This document shows, piece by piece, positions 15,013-24,667 of a DNA stretch of 53,129 nucleotides. The position numbers and the translations under genes were made by a program. This DNA is from Sporichthya sp. (GTDB lineage: Bacteria; Actinomycetota; Actinomycetes; Sporichthyales; Sporichthyaceae). Positions within the stretch are counted from its first letter, which is position 1, and each line of letters begins with the position of its first letter. The stretch covers positions 1 to 53,129 of the forward strand of contig NZ_JACDFE010000004.1 of NCBI RefSeq assembly GCF_013815995.1, read 5' to 3'. Below the pieces are notes generated by a model. It made no database searches, was not told the DNA's origin, and saw nothing but the letters and a program-made list of their open reading frames with translations.

Positions 15013-16367
15013 ATGCTGCGTAAGGTGTTGGTGGCCAACCGCGGCGAGATCGCGGTTCGGGTGATCCGGGCCTGCCGCGACTTGGGCATCATCTCGGTCG
15101 CGGCGTACTCCGAGGCCGACGCCGGCTCGCTGCACGTCGAGCTGGCCGATGAGTCGGTGCTGCTGGGGCCCGCACCGGCCAAGGACAGCTACCTCGACAT
15201 CTCCCGGATCGTCGACGCGGCCATCGGAGCCAACTGCGACGCAGTGCACCCGGGCTACGGATTCCTCTCCGAGAACCCGGAGCTGGCGCAGGCCTGCGCG
15301 CAGGTCGGCATCACGTTCATCGGGCCGTCGCCGGAGGTGATCGCGACCGTGGGCGACAAGGTCTCGGCCCGGGTGGCCGCACAGAAGGCCCAGGTGCCGG
15401 TGGCGCCCGGAAGCGACCGGCTGCAGAACGCCGAGGAGGCACTGCAGTACGCCACCGACGTCGGCTTCCCGGTGCTGCTCAAAGCAGCCGCCGGCGGCGG
15501 CGGCCGAGGGATCCGCCGGGTTGACGCTCCCGACCAACTGCCCGCCGCGTTCGAGGCGGCGGCACGGGAGGCACAGGCCGCGTTCGGCGACGGCGGCCTG
15601 TTCGTGGAGAAGGCCATCTCCCCGGCCAGGCACATCGAGATCCAGATCCTGGCGGACGGGGTAAACATCGTACACCTCGGTGAGCGGGAATGCTCGCTGC
15701 AGCGCCGACGCCAGAAACTGGTCGAGGAGACCCCCGCGCCGGGCCTGCCCCAACAGCTGCGTGACGAACTCGGCGCCGCGGCCACGCGACTTGCCGCCGA
15801 GGTCGGATACCTTGGAGCCGGGACCGTGGAGTTCCTCGTCGACCCCGACACCTGGAACTACTACTTCATCGAGGTAAACGCCCGCATCCAGGTCGAGCAC
15901 GGGATCACCGAACTGGTCACCGGCGTGGACCTGGTCACCGCGCAGCTACGGATCGCGGCAGGCCTCCCGCTCGGATTCACCCAAACGCGATCGTGGCAAG
16001 CGGGTCGGCGATGGAGTTCCGGATCAACGCCGAGAACCCAAAGAAGAAGTTCTTCCCATCCCCGGGAACGCTCTCTCTGCTGCGGCTACCCACAGGCCCA
16101 GGCGTGCGGGTGGACACCGGGTTCGAATCCGGGCGTGAAATACCGCCGTACTACGACTCGCTGCTGGCCAAAGTGATGGTCTGGGCACCGGACCGGTCGC
16201 AGGCGCTCGCCCGGGCGCGACGCGCCCTGGCGGAACTCACCGTCCAAGGGGTGGCCTCCACCGTGGAGCTGCACCGCCGCATCGTCGGCTGGGACAAGTT
16301 CCGCGACGGCGTCTTCCACACCGAATCGCTCGAAGAGCTCCTGGCCGGAGATTGGGAGTACGCCTGA
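15013..16367 (+). pseudogene. Biotin carboxylase subunit of an acyl-CoA carboxylase, interrupted by a frameshift
   Basis: The frame from 15013 encodes a biotin carboxylase: KVLVANRGEIAVRVIRAC at the start, the ATP-grasp glycine loop KAAAGGGGRGIRRV near residue 160 and the active-site motif EVNARIQVEHGITE near 290. After GLPLGFTQ (near 15990) the frame becomes nonsense, while the next frame continues as NAIVASGSAMEFRINAENP to a stop at 16367. The two parts together make about 450 residues, the normal length. One base appears to be missing in the Gln codon. This may be a true mutation or a sequencing error. The carboxyltransferase and biotin carrier are at 18902 and 24424. Confidence 0.85.
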
Positions 16368-17758
16368 TGACCGACGCACCTTGCCGGATCGGAGCGGGTT
16401 CAGGGTTCTGGGGCGACATGATCGACCCGGCAGTCGAGCTCGCCAACGAAGGACGCATCGACTACCTGTGCTTCGACCTGCTGGCCGAACTGACGATGTC
16501 GATCCTGCAACGCCGCAAGATCCGTAACCCCGGCGCGGGATACATCACCGACCTGGCGCCGATGATCCGGCAGGTTCTCCCCGCCGCGACGCGCAACGGC
16601 GTGAAGATCATCACGAACGGCGGCGGCGCGAACCCACCGGCCGGTGCGCACGCCATCGCCGAGGTAGCGCTCGAACTTGGACATCCCGAGCTGCGGATCG
16701 GGGTAATCGAAGGCGACGACCTGACCGACCGCATCCAAGGGATCCGCCGCGACGGCTGGCGGTTCGCGAACCTCGAAACCGGCGAGCAGGACATCGACCG
16801 CATCGCCGACCGAGTAGTCGCAGCCCATGCCTACACCGGCTCGGACGGCATCATCGCGGCCCTCGGCGACGCCGCGGACGTCGTGCTCGGCGGGCGCTTG
16901 GCGGATTCGGCGCTGTACTGCGGACCGCTCATGCACCACTTCGGCTGGACCTTCACCGCCCACGACTGGGAACGCATCGGCGCCGCCCTCACGATCGGTC
17001 ACGTGCTCGAATGCGCCGGACTCTGTTCCGGCGGAATGTCGTCCCAGTGGCGCCACGCGAAGGACGTTTGGCGGCTCGGATTCCCGCTCGCGGAGGTCGC
17101 CGCCGACGGCACCGCCACCATCGAGAAGGTGAAGGGGTCCGGCGGGCTCATCAACCGGTGGACGGTGAAGGAACACCTCCTCTACGAGGTCCACGACCCA
17201 CACTCCTATCTACTCCCGGACGCGATCGTCGACCTCGGCGGCGTGCGGGTCACCGAGGTCGGCCCGGACCAGGTGCGTCTGATCGGCATGACCGGCCGCG
17301 AGCGACCGGACACACTCAAGGTCCAGATCGGCTACCAGGACGGATTCATCGCCGAGAGCCGCGCCCTTATCTCCTGGCCCGACGCGCTGGAGAAGGCCGA
17401 CTGGTGCGAGGAACTCGTACGCAGGCGGTTGGAGTACATCGGGGTCACCCCACTCGAGCAGCGCTACGACCGCGTCGGTGTCAACGCGCTCGCGGGTTCA
17501 GCGGCGCCCGATCCCGGCTACGAGCCCAACGAGGTCGACTTCCGGATGGTCGTCAAGACGCGCACCAAGGCCGAAGCGGAAGTCGCCCGACGTGCGCTGC
17601 TGCTGCCCGCGACCGCCGGACCGGTCGGCACAGCGTTCGGCGCGCCCTCGCCGGTGCGCGAGGTGATCGCACTGTGGCCCACCCTCGTCCCGCGCAGCCT
17701 GATCGACGAGGCCGTCACCGTCAGCAGCGCCAGGGAGTTGCAGCATGCGCGTACATGA
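16367..17758 (+). CDS. AtuA-family protein (acyclic terpene utilisation)
   Basis: 463 residues from the ATG that overlaps the biotin carboxylase stop (TGATG). It carries the DUF1446/AtuA sequence style: RIGAGSGFWGDM at the start, IDYLCFDLLAELTMSIL, IITNGGGANP and DVVLGGRLADSALYCGPL. AtuA proteins are needed for growth on citronellol and related acyclic terpenes, but their reaction is not established. The gene overlaps the small partner at 17745. The setting beside a three-part acyl-CoA carboxylase is the same as in atu clusters. Confidence 0.85.
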   Translation: MTDAPCRIGAGSGFWGDMIDPAVELANEGRIDYLCFDLLAELTMSILQRRKIRNPGAGYITDLAPMIRQVLPAATRNGVKIITNGGGANPPAGAHAIAEVALELGHPELRIGVIEGDDLTDRIQGIRRDGWRFANLETGEQDIDRIADRVVAAHAYTGSDGIIAALGDAADVVLGGRLADSALYCGPLMHHFGWTFTAHDWERIGAALTIGHVLECAGLCSGGMSSQWRHAKDVWRLGFPLAEVAADGTATIEKVKGSGGLINRWTVKEHLLYEVHDPHSYLLPDAIVDLGGVRVTEVGPDQVRLIGMTGRERPDTLKVQIGYQDGFIAESRALISWPDALEKADWCEELVRRRLEYIGVTPLEQRYDRVGVNALAGSAAPDPGYEPNEVDFRMVVKTRTKAEAEVARRALLLPATAGPVGTAFGAPSPVREVIALWPTLVPRSLIDEAVTVSSARELQHART

Positions 17759-18065
17759 CCTGTCCTACGTCCGATCCGGGGACAAGGGCGATATCGCTAA
17801 TGTCGTTGTGCTTGCCCGCGATGCCGACGCCTACTCGCGTCTCGCGCAGGAGTTGCTACCCGAGGCGATCGCCGCGCACATGGGTGAGCTGGTTCAGGGG
17901 CCGATCACGGTGTATCCCATGCCGAACCTGGAGGCCTTCCAGATCGTCATGTACGGCGCGCTGGGCGGCGGCGCAACCCGAACTCTTCGTTTCGACGCCA
18001 CCGGTAAGTCGATGTGCACGATCCTGTCCCGGATGCCGCTGCGCGAGGGCGAGGCACTCCAGTGA
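17745..18065 (+). CDS. AtuA-associated small protein (C-terminal AtuA-like domain)
   Basis: 106 residues beginning MRVHDLSYVRSGDKGDIANV, a signature of the short domain that is fused to the C-terminus of many AtuA proteins and separate in others. SGDKGD and the later YGALGGGATRTLRFDATGKS are conserved in that family. It overlaps AtuA by 14 bases and the next gene by four, so the three are co-translated. The reaction is unknown. A structural role with AtuA is likely. Confidence 0.8.
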   Translation: MRVHDLSYVRSGDKGDIANVVVLARDADAYSRLAQELLPEAIAAHMGELVQGPITVYPMPNLEAFQIVMYGALGGGATRTLRFDATGKSMCTILSRMPLREGEALQ

Positions 18066-18829
18066 GCGACGCGGCTGTCCTCTACGAACGTCAGAACGGT
18101 GTGGCCTGGCTGACCATCAATCGTCCCGAATCCCACAACGCCCTGAGCAAGGGGGTGCGCGACGGTTTGCGTGAGGGTTTCGCCCGTTGCGCGGCGGACG
18201 ACGCAGCTCATGTCCTTGTCCTGACCGGCGCGGGCGACCGGGCGTTCTGCTCCGGAGGAGACCTCAAGGAGATGGCGGAGCTGGGGATCTCGGTCCCACC
18301 GCCAGGCTTCATGCCTCATCTGCAGCGCGACGTAAAGCTCGACAAGCCGGTGATCGCCGCCGTCAACGGAATCGCCTACGGCGGAGGCTTTCTGCTCGCC
18401 CAGATGTGTGATCTGTGCTTGGCTGCCGACCACGCCCGCTTGGGCATCACCGAGGCCCGCTGGGGCCGCGGCGCACCCTGGGCCGCGCCGCTGCCCTGGA
18501 TGATTCCACCACGGGCCGCGCTCGAGCTGCTTCTCACAGCCGAACCGATCGGCGCGACGCGCGCCTTCGAGATCGGGTTGGTCAATCGGGTGGTCCCAGC
18601 CGCGGAGCTGAGAGCCGCAGCCCAATCACTCGGCGAGCAGATCGCGGCCAACGCTCCACTTTCGGTGCGGGCCGGCAAGGCAATGGTCTACGCATCCGCC
18701 GAACACGGCTGGCGGGATGGTCTGGACATGGCCGACGCACTCTACGAACCGGTGTACCTCAGCCAGGACGCACAAGAAGGACCCCGCGCGTTCACCGAGC
18801 GCCGAGCACCGTCCTGGGTCGGCCGATAG
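18062..18829 (+). CDS. Enoyl-CoA hydratase/isomerase, first crotonase
   Basis: 255-residue crotonase-fold enzyme starting at a GTG that overlaps the previous stop (GTGA). The oxyanion-hole motifs FCSGGDLKEM near residue 63 and NGIAYGGGFLLA near 108 are present, but the usual catalytic Glu position reads TEARWGRG near 140. In atu/liu pathways a hydratase adds water to the carboxylated enoyl-CoA. Which of the three crotonases here does this is not decidable by eye. Confidence 0.85.
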   Translation: MSDAAVLYERQNGVAWLTINRPESHNALSKGVRDGLREGFARCAADDAAHVLVLTGAGDRAFCSGGDLKEMAELGISVPPPGFMPHLQRDVKLDKPVIAAVNGIAYGGGFLLAQMCDLCLAADHARLGITEARWGRGAPWAAPLPWMIPPRAALELLLTAEPIGATRAFEIGLVNRVVPAAELRAAAQSLGEQIAANAPLSVRAGKAMVYASAEHGWRDGLDMADALYEPVYLSQDAQEGPRAFTERRAPSWVGR

Positions 18830-18901
18830 CCCGGCGCTGACGGCCGAGCCCGCCCGCTCCGGACTCTCAGCCCCGGATCGCCGCACACGAAAGGAATGCC
18901 C

Positions 18902-20482
18902 ATGTCCAACGACGCCATGTCCAGGGACACCGCATCCACGTCCGCGCCCACACACGCGTTGGAAACCGAACTCTTCGACCGCTCCGAGCGGGCCCGGGCC
19001 GGTGGTGGTCCGAAGTATCAGCTGGCCAGCGCTGCGCAGGGCAAGCTGCCGGTGCGGACGAGGCTGGAACTGCTCCTCGATCCCGGCTCGTTCATCGAGG
19101 ACGGGTTACTCGCCCGCACGCTCGACGACAACCTCGCCGCCGACGCGGTCGTCACCGGGATCGGACGCATCGATGGCCGCTCGGTATGCGTGATCGCGAA
19201 CGACCCGACCGTCAAAGCCGGGGCCTGGGGCCGCCAGACGATCCGGAAATACACGCGCATCCAGGAGCAGGCGCTGCGCGCCCGTTGCCCATTGCTGTTC
19301 CTCGTGGACTCCGCCGGTGCACGCCTGGATGAGCAGTTCGACCTGTTCGTCGACCGCCAGCACGCCGGGCGCATCTTCTGGAACCAGTGCAGGACCTCTG
19401 GCCACATACCGCAGATCTGCATCCTGTTCGGCCCCTCGCCGGCCGGCGCCGCCTACATCCCCGCGTTCTGCGACGCGACGATCATGGTCGATGGCAACGC
19501 GAGCGCCTTCCTCGGCTCACCACGGATGGTGGCCATGGCCACCGGCGAGCAGGTCACCGCCGAGGAGATGGGCGGCGCCCGGATGCACTGCCGGGTCAGT
19601 GGCCTGGGCGACTACCTGGCAAAGGACGACGAGGAGGCGCTGGCGATCGCGCGCCGCTACCTGTCCTACCTGCCCCAGCACTGGGAGGACAGTCCACCGC
19701 CGGCGCCGCCGCTGCCCCCGGTCCAAGGCCGTTCCATCACCGAGATCGTTCCCCCGCTGGAGCGAATCCCGTTCGACATGTACGAGCTGATGAGGGCTCT
19801 GTTCGACGAGGGCAGCATCTTCCCGCACCGCGACCGGTTCGCGAAGGAACTGATCACGGCCTTCGCGCGGCTCGACGGGCGGGCGGTGGGCGTCGTAGCG
19901 AGCCAGCCCAAACAGAAGGGCGGGATCCTCACCAGCGACAGCGCTGACAAGGGCGCGCAGTTCGTACAGCTGTGCAACGCCTACGGCCTGCCGCTGCTGT
20001 TCCTAGCGGACACCCCTGGGTTCATGGTCGGCCAACAGGTCGAGCGTGCCGGAATCATCCGCCACGGCGCGAAGTACCTGTCCGCGATCGCGGCGTGCAC
20101 CGTTCCACGCATCTGTGTAGTGGTGCGAAAGGCTTACGGCGCCGCCTATCTGGCGATGTCCGGGGCCACCTTCGACCCGGACGCGATCATCTCGCTGTCC
20201 ACGGGTCGGATGGCGATCATGGGTGCGGACCCGGCGGTCAACGCCATTTACGCCAACAAGATCGAAGCAATCGAGGACCTCGAGGAACGGGCGGCGTTCG
20301 TCGAGTGCAAGCGCGCGGAATACGGGGTCGACCTCGACATCTTCCGCGTCGCCTCGGCGTTCTACGTCGACGCCGTGACCCCCGCCGAACAGCTGCGGGA
20401 CGAGTTGATCGGACGCTTCGCTCACTACTCGGGCAAAGCCCGCCCCCTTGCACAGCGCCACCATGCCGTGATTCGCGGCTGA
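18902..20482 (+). CDS. Acyl-CoA carboxylase carboxyltransferase (beta) subunit
   Basis: 526 residues from the ATG at 18902, six bases after GAAAGGA; the ATG at 18896 is too close to that site. Two crotonase-like halves are visible: GPSPAGAAYIPAFCD near residue 180 in the first, and LADTPGFMVG followed by RKAYGAAYLAMSG near 370-420 in the second. This is the AtuC/LiuB/PccB layout, which transfers the carboxyl from biotin to an enoyl- or acyl-CoA. With AtuA alongside, geranyl-CoA-type or a branched acyl-CoA is the likely substrate. It works with the subunits at 15013 and 24424. Confidence 0.92.
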   Translation: MSNDAMSRDTASTSAPTHALETELFDRSERARAGGGPKYQLASAAQGKLPVRTRLELLLDPGSFIEDGLLARTLDDNLAADAVVTGIGRIDGRSVCVIANDPTVKAGAWGRQTIRKYTRIQEQALRARCPLLFLVDSAGARLDEQFDLFVDRQHAGRIFWNQCRTSGHIPQICILFGPSPAGAAYIPAFCDATIMVDGNASAFLGSPRMVAMATGEQVTAEEMGGARMHCRVSGLGDYLAKDDEEALAIARRYLSYLPQHWEDSPPPAPPLPPVQGRSITEIVPPLERIPFDMYELMRALFDEGSIFPHRDRFAKELITAFARLDGRAVGVVASQPKQKGGILTSDSADKGAQFVQLCNAYGLPLLFLADTPGFMVGQQVERAGIIRHGAKYLSAIAACTVPRICVVVRKAYGAAYLAMSGATFDPDAIISLSTGRMAIMGADPAVNAIYANKIEAIEDLEERAAFVECKRAEYGVDLDIFRVASAFYVDAVTPAEQLRDELIGRFAHYSGKARPLAQRHHAVIRG

Positions 20483-20546
20483 GACACCCGCTCATCCCGA
20501 CCCCCGCCGGTGACCCGCTGGGCGCCCGAAATGATTAGAGGAAACG

Positions 20547-21587
20547 ATGACACACGCCACCCCGGCGACGCTGGGACTCTCGGCGTTCGCCCCCGACATC
20601 GCAGGCACGCTACGGATCGCGCGCGCCGCGGACGAAGCCGGCCTCGACACGACCTGGACGAGCGAGCTGTTCAACCGCTCGGCGACGATCGCCTTGGCCG
20701 CGATGGCCGGGGTGACTCGGCGTTGCAAACTCGGCTCGGCGATCACCTACGGGGTCGGACGCAGCCCGCTGACGATGAACGCGGAAGCTCGTGACCTGGA
20801 CGAGCTCTCGGGCGGTCGGTTCGTTCTCGGGCTGGGCAACGGCACCCGCCGGATGATCTCCGAATGGCACGGGCTCGACCCCGACGCCCCGGCCGTCCGG
20901 ATGGAAGAGCTTGTGGGCCTGCTGCGGAAACTGTGGAACGTCCACCAGGCACCGATCGACCACGAGGGCCGCTTCTACCGGTTGAAGTTCCGGCCCATCG
21001 AGAACACCCCGCCGCCGTTGAGTGCCCGCCTGCCGATCTACACAGCCGGAGTTAACCCCCGGATGATCGAGAGTGCCGGGCGGGTGGCCGACGGACTCAT
21101 CGCGCACCCCATCTGCTCGCCGAAATACCTCGAGGAGGTCGTGCGCCCGGCTGTCGCCCGGGGCGCGGATCACGCCGGCCGGGCCGCGGAGGATGTGGCG
21201 GTCACGAGCATGATCATCTCGGTGATCCACGATGACGAGGAACGGGCGCGTGACGAGGCGGCAAACCAGATCGGGTTCTACTCCTCGGTCAAGTCCTACC
21301 ACGGGGTGCTCTCCGCCGGAGGCTTCGGCAAGGAGGCCGCGCAGATCCGCGAGGCCTTCGCCGCCCGAGATCTGCAAGCGATGCGCCGGGCCGTCACCGA
21401 TCCCATGATCGACGAGTTGGCGGTGGCAGGGACCGCCGAGCAAGTGATGACCGGCCTCAAACGGTACGACGGCGTGCTCGACCACACGATCATCTACGCG
21501 CCGACGCACAACATCGCGGCCGAACGGGTCGAGGAGAACCTGCTTTCGCTAATCGCGATGGTCGCGCAGTCGCAGGCGGTGGTCTGA
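20547..21587 (+). CDS. LLM-class F420-dependent oxidoreductase
   Basis: 346-residue luciferase-like TIM-barrel protein, with AARAADEAGLDTTWTSELFN and LGSAITYGVGRSPLTMN near the N-terminus and GGRFVLGLGNGTR at the usual place near residue 92. Members of this class use F420, an actinobacterial hallmark cofactor, or FMN. It lies inside the catabolic operon and ends one base before the next crotonase. It may oxidise the alcohol or aldehyde made by the P450, or reduce a double bond; neither can be shown from sequence. Confidence 0.88.
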   Translation: MTHATPATLGLSAFAPDIAGTLRIARAADEAGLDTTWTSELFNRSATIALAAMAGVTRRCKLGSAITYGVGRSPLTMNAEARDLDELSGGRFVLGLGNGTRRMISEWHGLDPDAPAVRMEELVGLLRKLWNVHQAPIDHEGRFYRLKFRPIENTPPPLSARLPIYTAGVNPRMIESAGRVADGLIAHPICSPKYLEEVVRPAVARGADHAGRAAEDVAVTSMIISVIHDDEERARDEAANQIGFYSSVKSYHGVLSAGGFGKEAAQIREAFAARDLQAMRRAVTDPMIDELAVAGTAEQVMTGLKRYDGVLDHTIIYAPTHNIAAERVEENLLSLIAMVAQSQAVV

Positions 21588-21588
21588 G

Positions 21589-22401
21589 ATGAGCGCCGGC
21601 GACCACCCGCTGGCTCGCGGCGAACTGGTGACGTTCTCCTGCACTGCCGGGCTGGGCCGGGTGACCCTGAACCGGCCCGAGGCCCTCAACGCCTGGTCGC
21701 TCGCCTTCGGGCGCGCGCTCACCCGGGTGCTGGTCGAAGAGGCCTCCGCGCCCGAGGTTCGTGCGGTGATCATCATCGGTGCCGGGCGCGCGTTCTCCTC
21801 CGGGATCGACCTGAGGATCGGGTTCTCCACCGGGGCCGACGGCACCCACGACCTGCGAGAGGAACTCGACGTCCACCACGGGGCCATCAATGCCACGTGT
21901 GCCTTGCGAAAGCCCGTAATCGCCGCGGTCCGAGGGCCCGCATTCGGGATCGGCTTCTCCCTCGCGCTGGCCTGCGACATGATCATCGCCTCCGAGTCGG
22001 CGGTGTTCGGCCCGTCCTGGGCCCGGTTCGGCCTCGTGCCGGACGGCGGGTCGACGCTCACCCTGGCCACCGCTATCGGCCATCGCCGCGCGTTCGAGCT
22101 GGCCGCACTGTGCAAGCAACTCAGTGGGAGCCAGGCCGCGGAACTCGGCCTTGCCAACCGCGTGGTTCCTGACGACGCGCTGGACGCCGAAGCCGAGGCT
22201 GTGGCGATGCGTCTCGCAGCCGGCCCGACGATGGCCTATGCCGCCCTGAAGGACGGATTGCGGGCGGCGGTTCACGGTGGCTTCGCCGGACAACTCGACG
22301 TGGAGGAACGTCTGCAGACGGAGCTCGCCCGCACGACCGACTTCCTCGAAGGCGTCAGCGCATTCCGCGAATCCCGGCCCGCTGTGTACACCGGCGCATG
22401 A
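21589..22401 (+). CDS. Enoyl-CoA hydratase/isomerase, second crotonase
   Basis: 270-residue crotonase. FSSGIDLRIGFS near residue 65 and RGPAFGIGFSLALACD near 117 form the oxyanion hole; the usual glutamate position reads FGLVPDGGSTLTL, which resembles isomerase-type members with an Asp. The start is one base after the LLM gene and the stop overlaps the next start by four bases, so it belongs to one operon. The role is probably isomerisation or hydration of an enoyl-CoA intermediate. Confidence 0.88.
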   Translation: MSAGDHPLARGELVTFSCTAGLGRVTLNRPEALNAWSLAFGRALTRVLVEEASAPEVRAVIIIGAGRAFSSGIDLRIGFSTGADGTHDLREELDVHHGAINATCALRKPVIAAVRGPAFGIGFSLALACDMIIASESAVFGPSWARFGLVPDGGSTLTLATAIGHRRAFELAALCKQLSGSQAAELGLANRVVPDDALDAEAEAVAMRLAAGPTMAYAALKDGLRAAVHGGFAGQLDVEERLQTELARTTDFLEGVSAFRESRPAVYTGA

Positions 22402-23594
22402 GCAGGCCAGGGGTGAATGAGACCTCGTCCATCGTTGCGCTCCCCCTCGTGGAAAGCGACGAAGAGCGCGCGATCCGTGACGCTGTCCGCACGTGCGCAC
22501 TGCGTTACGGCCACGATCGGTTCATCGACGCAGCGCGCCGAGGCGAGTCCCCGACCGAACTCTGGGACAGTCTCGCCGCGGGCGGGTACCTGGGGGTCAA
22601 CATCCCCGAGGCATACGGCGGAGGCGGTCTGGGCCTGCGCGAGCTCTGCATGGTCAGCGAGGAACTTGCGGCGGCGGGCTGCCCGCTACTGCTGCTGCTT
22701 GTCTCACCAGCTATCGCCGGCACCATCTTGACGCGCCACGGCTCGCCGATTCAACGCGAACGATGGCTGCCAGGAATTGGCGCGGGAACGTCGAAGATCG
22801 TGTTCGCGATCACCGAAGCTGACGCCGGCTCCAATACCCACCGGATCGCCACGACGGCCCGTCGCGACGGCGAGGATTGGGTACTGAACGGGGCCAAGAC
22901 ATTCATCTCCGGAGTCAACGAGGCTGACGCCGTCCTCGTCGTCGCACGCAGTGGCGCTTCCGCGCCAGGGGCACCAGGGCAGCTCTCCCTGTTTCTCGTC
23001 GACGCCGGCGCCCCAGGCCTGCAACGCACAGTGATCCCGACAGCTCTGGACGCGCCCGAGCTGCAATTCACCCTCTTTTTCGACAATGTGCGCGTTCCGG
23101 GCGACCGGCTCGTGGGCGCTGAAGGCGACGGGCTGCGTATCGGCTTCGACGGCCTGAACCCGGAGCGGCTGATCGCGGCCTCGATCTGCACCGGAACGGG
23201 TCGTTACGCCTTGGAACGCGCGTGCACCTACGCCCGGGAGCGACAGGTGTGGTCAGCCCCGATCGGCAGCCATCAGGGAATCGCCCACCCCCTGGCCGAG
23301 GCGAAAATGGCCCTCGAGCTCGCACGCCACACGATGCAGCGCGCAGCGGCGTTGCACGACGCAGGCCTCCCCGCCGGGGAGGCCTGCAACATGGCGAAAT
23401 TCGCCGCCGCCGAAGCAGGCATGAAATGCGTGGACCAGGCGATTCAGACCCACGGCGGCAACGGCATAGCACTCGAATACGGACTGACCAGCCTCTGGTG
23501 GACCGTGCGGCTCATGGCTATCGCGCCCGTCTCACGCGAAATGATCCTCAACTACGTCGCCGAGCACAGCCTCGGGCTGCCGCGCTCCTACTAA
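22398..23594 (+). CDS. Acyl-CoA dehydrogenase, first copy
   Basis: 398 residues, flavin-dependent acyl-CoA dehydrogenase. It has the N-terminal helical domain, then ITEADAGSNTHRIATTARR (flavin and substrate loop near 140) and THGGNGIALEYG near 360. The sequence after the glycine motif is LEYGLTSLWW rather than the YEGTS form, so the catalytic base may lie elsewhere. The second dehydrogenase at 24668 keeps YEGTSQIQ. They may act on different chain lengths or at different steps. Confidence 0.88.
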   Translation: MSRPGVNETSSIVALPLVESDEERAIRDAVRTCALRYGHDRFIDAARRGESPTELWDSLAAGGYLGVNIPEAYGGGGLGLRELCMVSEELAAAGCPLLLLLVSPAIAGTILTRHGSPIQRERWLPGIGAGTSKIVFAITEADAGSNTHRIATTARRDGEDWVLNGAKTFISGVNEADAVLVVARSGASAPGAPGQLSLFLVDAGAPGLQRTVIPTALDAPELQFTLFFDNVRVPGDRLVGAEGDGLRIGFDGLNPERLIAASICTGTGRYALERACTYARERQVWSAPIGSHQGIAHPLAEAKMALELARHTMQRAAALHDAGLPAGEACNMAKFAAAEAGMKCVDQAIQTHGGNGIALEYGLTSLWWTVRLMAIAPVSREMILNYVAEHSLGLPRSY

Positions 23595-23659
23595 GACTGC
23601 GCCTGCCCGCCCGGGCACAGCCCGCCGCCCACCCGGCAATCCGAGGGGACACACCTACC

Positions 23660-24373
23660 GTGCACGGACAACTCAGCAACCTCGTTCTAGAGCAGGTATC
23701 GGACGTGTCGCTGATTCGGCTCGCCCGAAAACCGGTGAACGCACTCGACATCGAGCTGTTGACGGCACTCATCGACATGGTCGACAGGGAACTCAACCGA
23801 AAGTGTCGGGCCCTGGTGATCACCGGCGAAGGTCCGTGCTTCTGCGCGGGCATCGACACGAAGCTGGCCGCCGGCTACGACGGCTTCCAACAACGCGCGA
23901 TGGTTACAGCCCTGAACCAGTTCCTGTACCAGCTCTACACCGCCGCGGTACCGACGGTGGCCGCGATCAACGGACACAGCCTCGCTGGTGGACTGGTGAT
24001 TCCGCTGGCATGCGACCAGCGCGTCGCCGCCACCGGCGACTACTCCCTCGGCCTGACCGAAGTTCGGGCAGGCGTGCCCTACCCCGCGATTGCACTGCAT
24101 ATCGTGCAGGCCGAGCTTGACCCGGCAACCGCCCGCACCTTGTGTTTGACCGGGCGCACCCTGAGTCCTCAAGGGGCCCTCGACAACCGGATCGTTGACG
24201 AACTGTGCGATCCGGAAGGACTGGTCCAGCGGGCGGTCGAACTCGCCGATGGTCTGGCCGAACTACCGGCCTACGGACGGGTCAAGGAGCAGCTGCGAGG
24301 CCGGGCAGGGCAACTCATGCGCACCGTTCTGGACCAGAACACCGACCCGATGCTGGACGGCTGGCTGAACTGA
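23660..24373 (+). CDS. Enoyl-CoA hydratase/isomerase, third crotonase
   Basis: 237 residues from the GTG at 23660. The frame is open upstream into the dehydrogenase region, but homology begins at VHGQLSNLVLEQV. FCAGIDTKLA near residue 60 and NGHSLAGGLVIPLACD near 102 form the oxyanion hole. The protein is short for the family. Three crotonases in one run suggest separate hydration, isomerisation and cleavage steps. Confidence 0.83.
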   Translation: MHGQLSNLVLEQVSDVSLIRLARKPVNALDIELLTALIDMVDRELNRKCRALVITGEGPCFCAGIDTKLAAGYDGFQQRAMVTALNQFLYQLYTAAVPTVAAINGHSLAGGLVIPLACDQRVAATGDYSLGLTEVRAGVPYPAIALHIVQAELDPATARTLCLTGRTLSPQGALDNRIVDELCDPEGLVQRAVELADGLAELPAYGRVKEQLRGRAGQLMRTVLDQNTDPMLDGWLN

Positions 24374-24423
24374 TACGGAGCGGTGGACGGCGTTTCGGAG
24401 AACCGAACACAAATGGAGGAAGC

Positions 24424-24636
24424 GTGGCCACGATCGATGCGACGGTGACCGGGTCGCTCTGGAAGCTCCTCGTCGCCCCAGGAGACACGGTCGCCGAAGG
24501 CGACACCGTGGCCATCCTGGAGGCCATGAAGATGGAGATGCCCGTCGAGGCGGAATACGCCGGAACGGTGTCACGCGTCCTGAAGAACGAGGGCGATCCG
24601 GTGCGAGAAGGCGAACCTCTTGTCGAGCTGGAATGA
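24424..24636 (+). CDS. Biotin carboxyl carrier protein, single-domain
   Basis: 70-residue stand-alone biotinyl domain. The EAMKMEM biotinylation motif places the modified Lys at residue 36, and VTGSLWKLLVAPGDTVAEGD is the preceding strand and turn. The GTG start follows GGAGG. It supplies the carrier for the split carboxylase with the subunits at 15013 and 18902. Small separate carriers occur in several actinobacterial acyl-CoA carboxylases. The next dehydrogenase gene begins about 30 bases on. Confidence 0.9.
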   Translation: MATIDATVTGSLWKLLVAPGDTVAEGDTVAILEAMKMEMPVEAEYAGTVSRVLKNEGDPVREGEPLVELE

Positions 24637-24667
24637 GCGAGCGCGTTCGCCTCGCAGACCGGACGGT

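Noticed and set aside
15993-16367. Separate small gene starting at the ATG at 15993
   Set aside because: Its product is exactly the missing C-terminal third of the biotin carboxylase, with conserved sequence continuing upstream of that ATG, so a frameshift in one gene explains it better.
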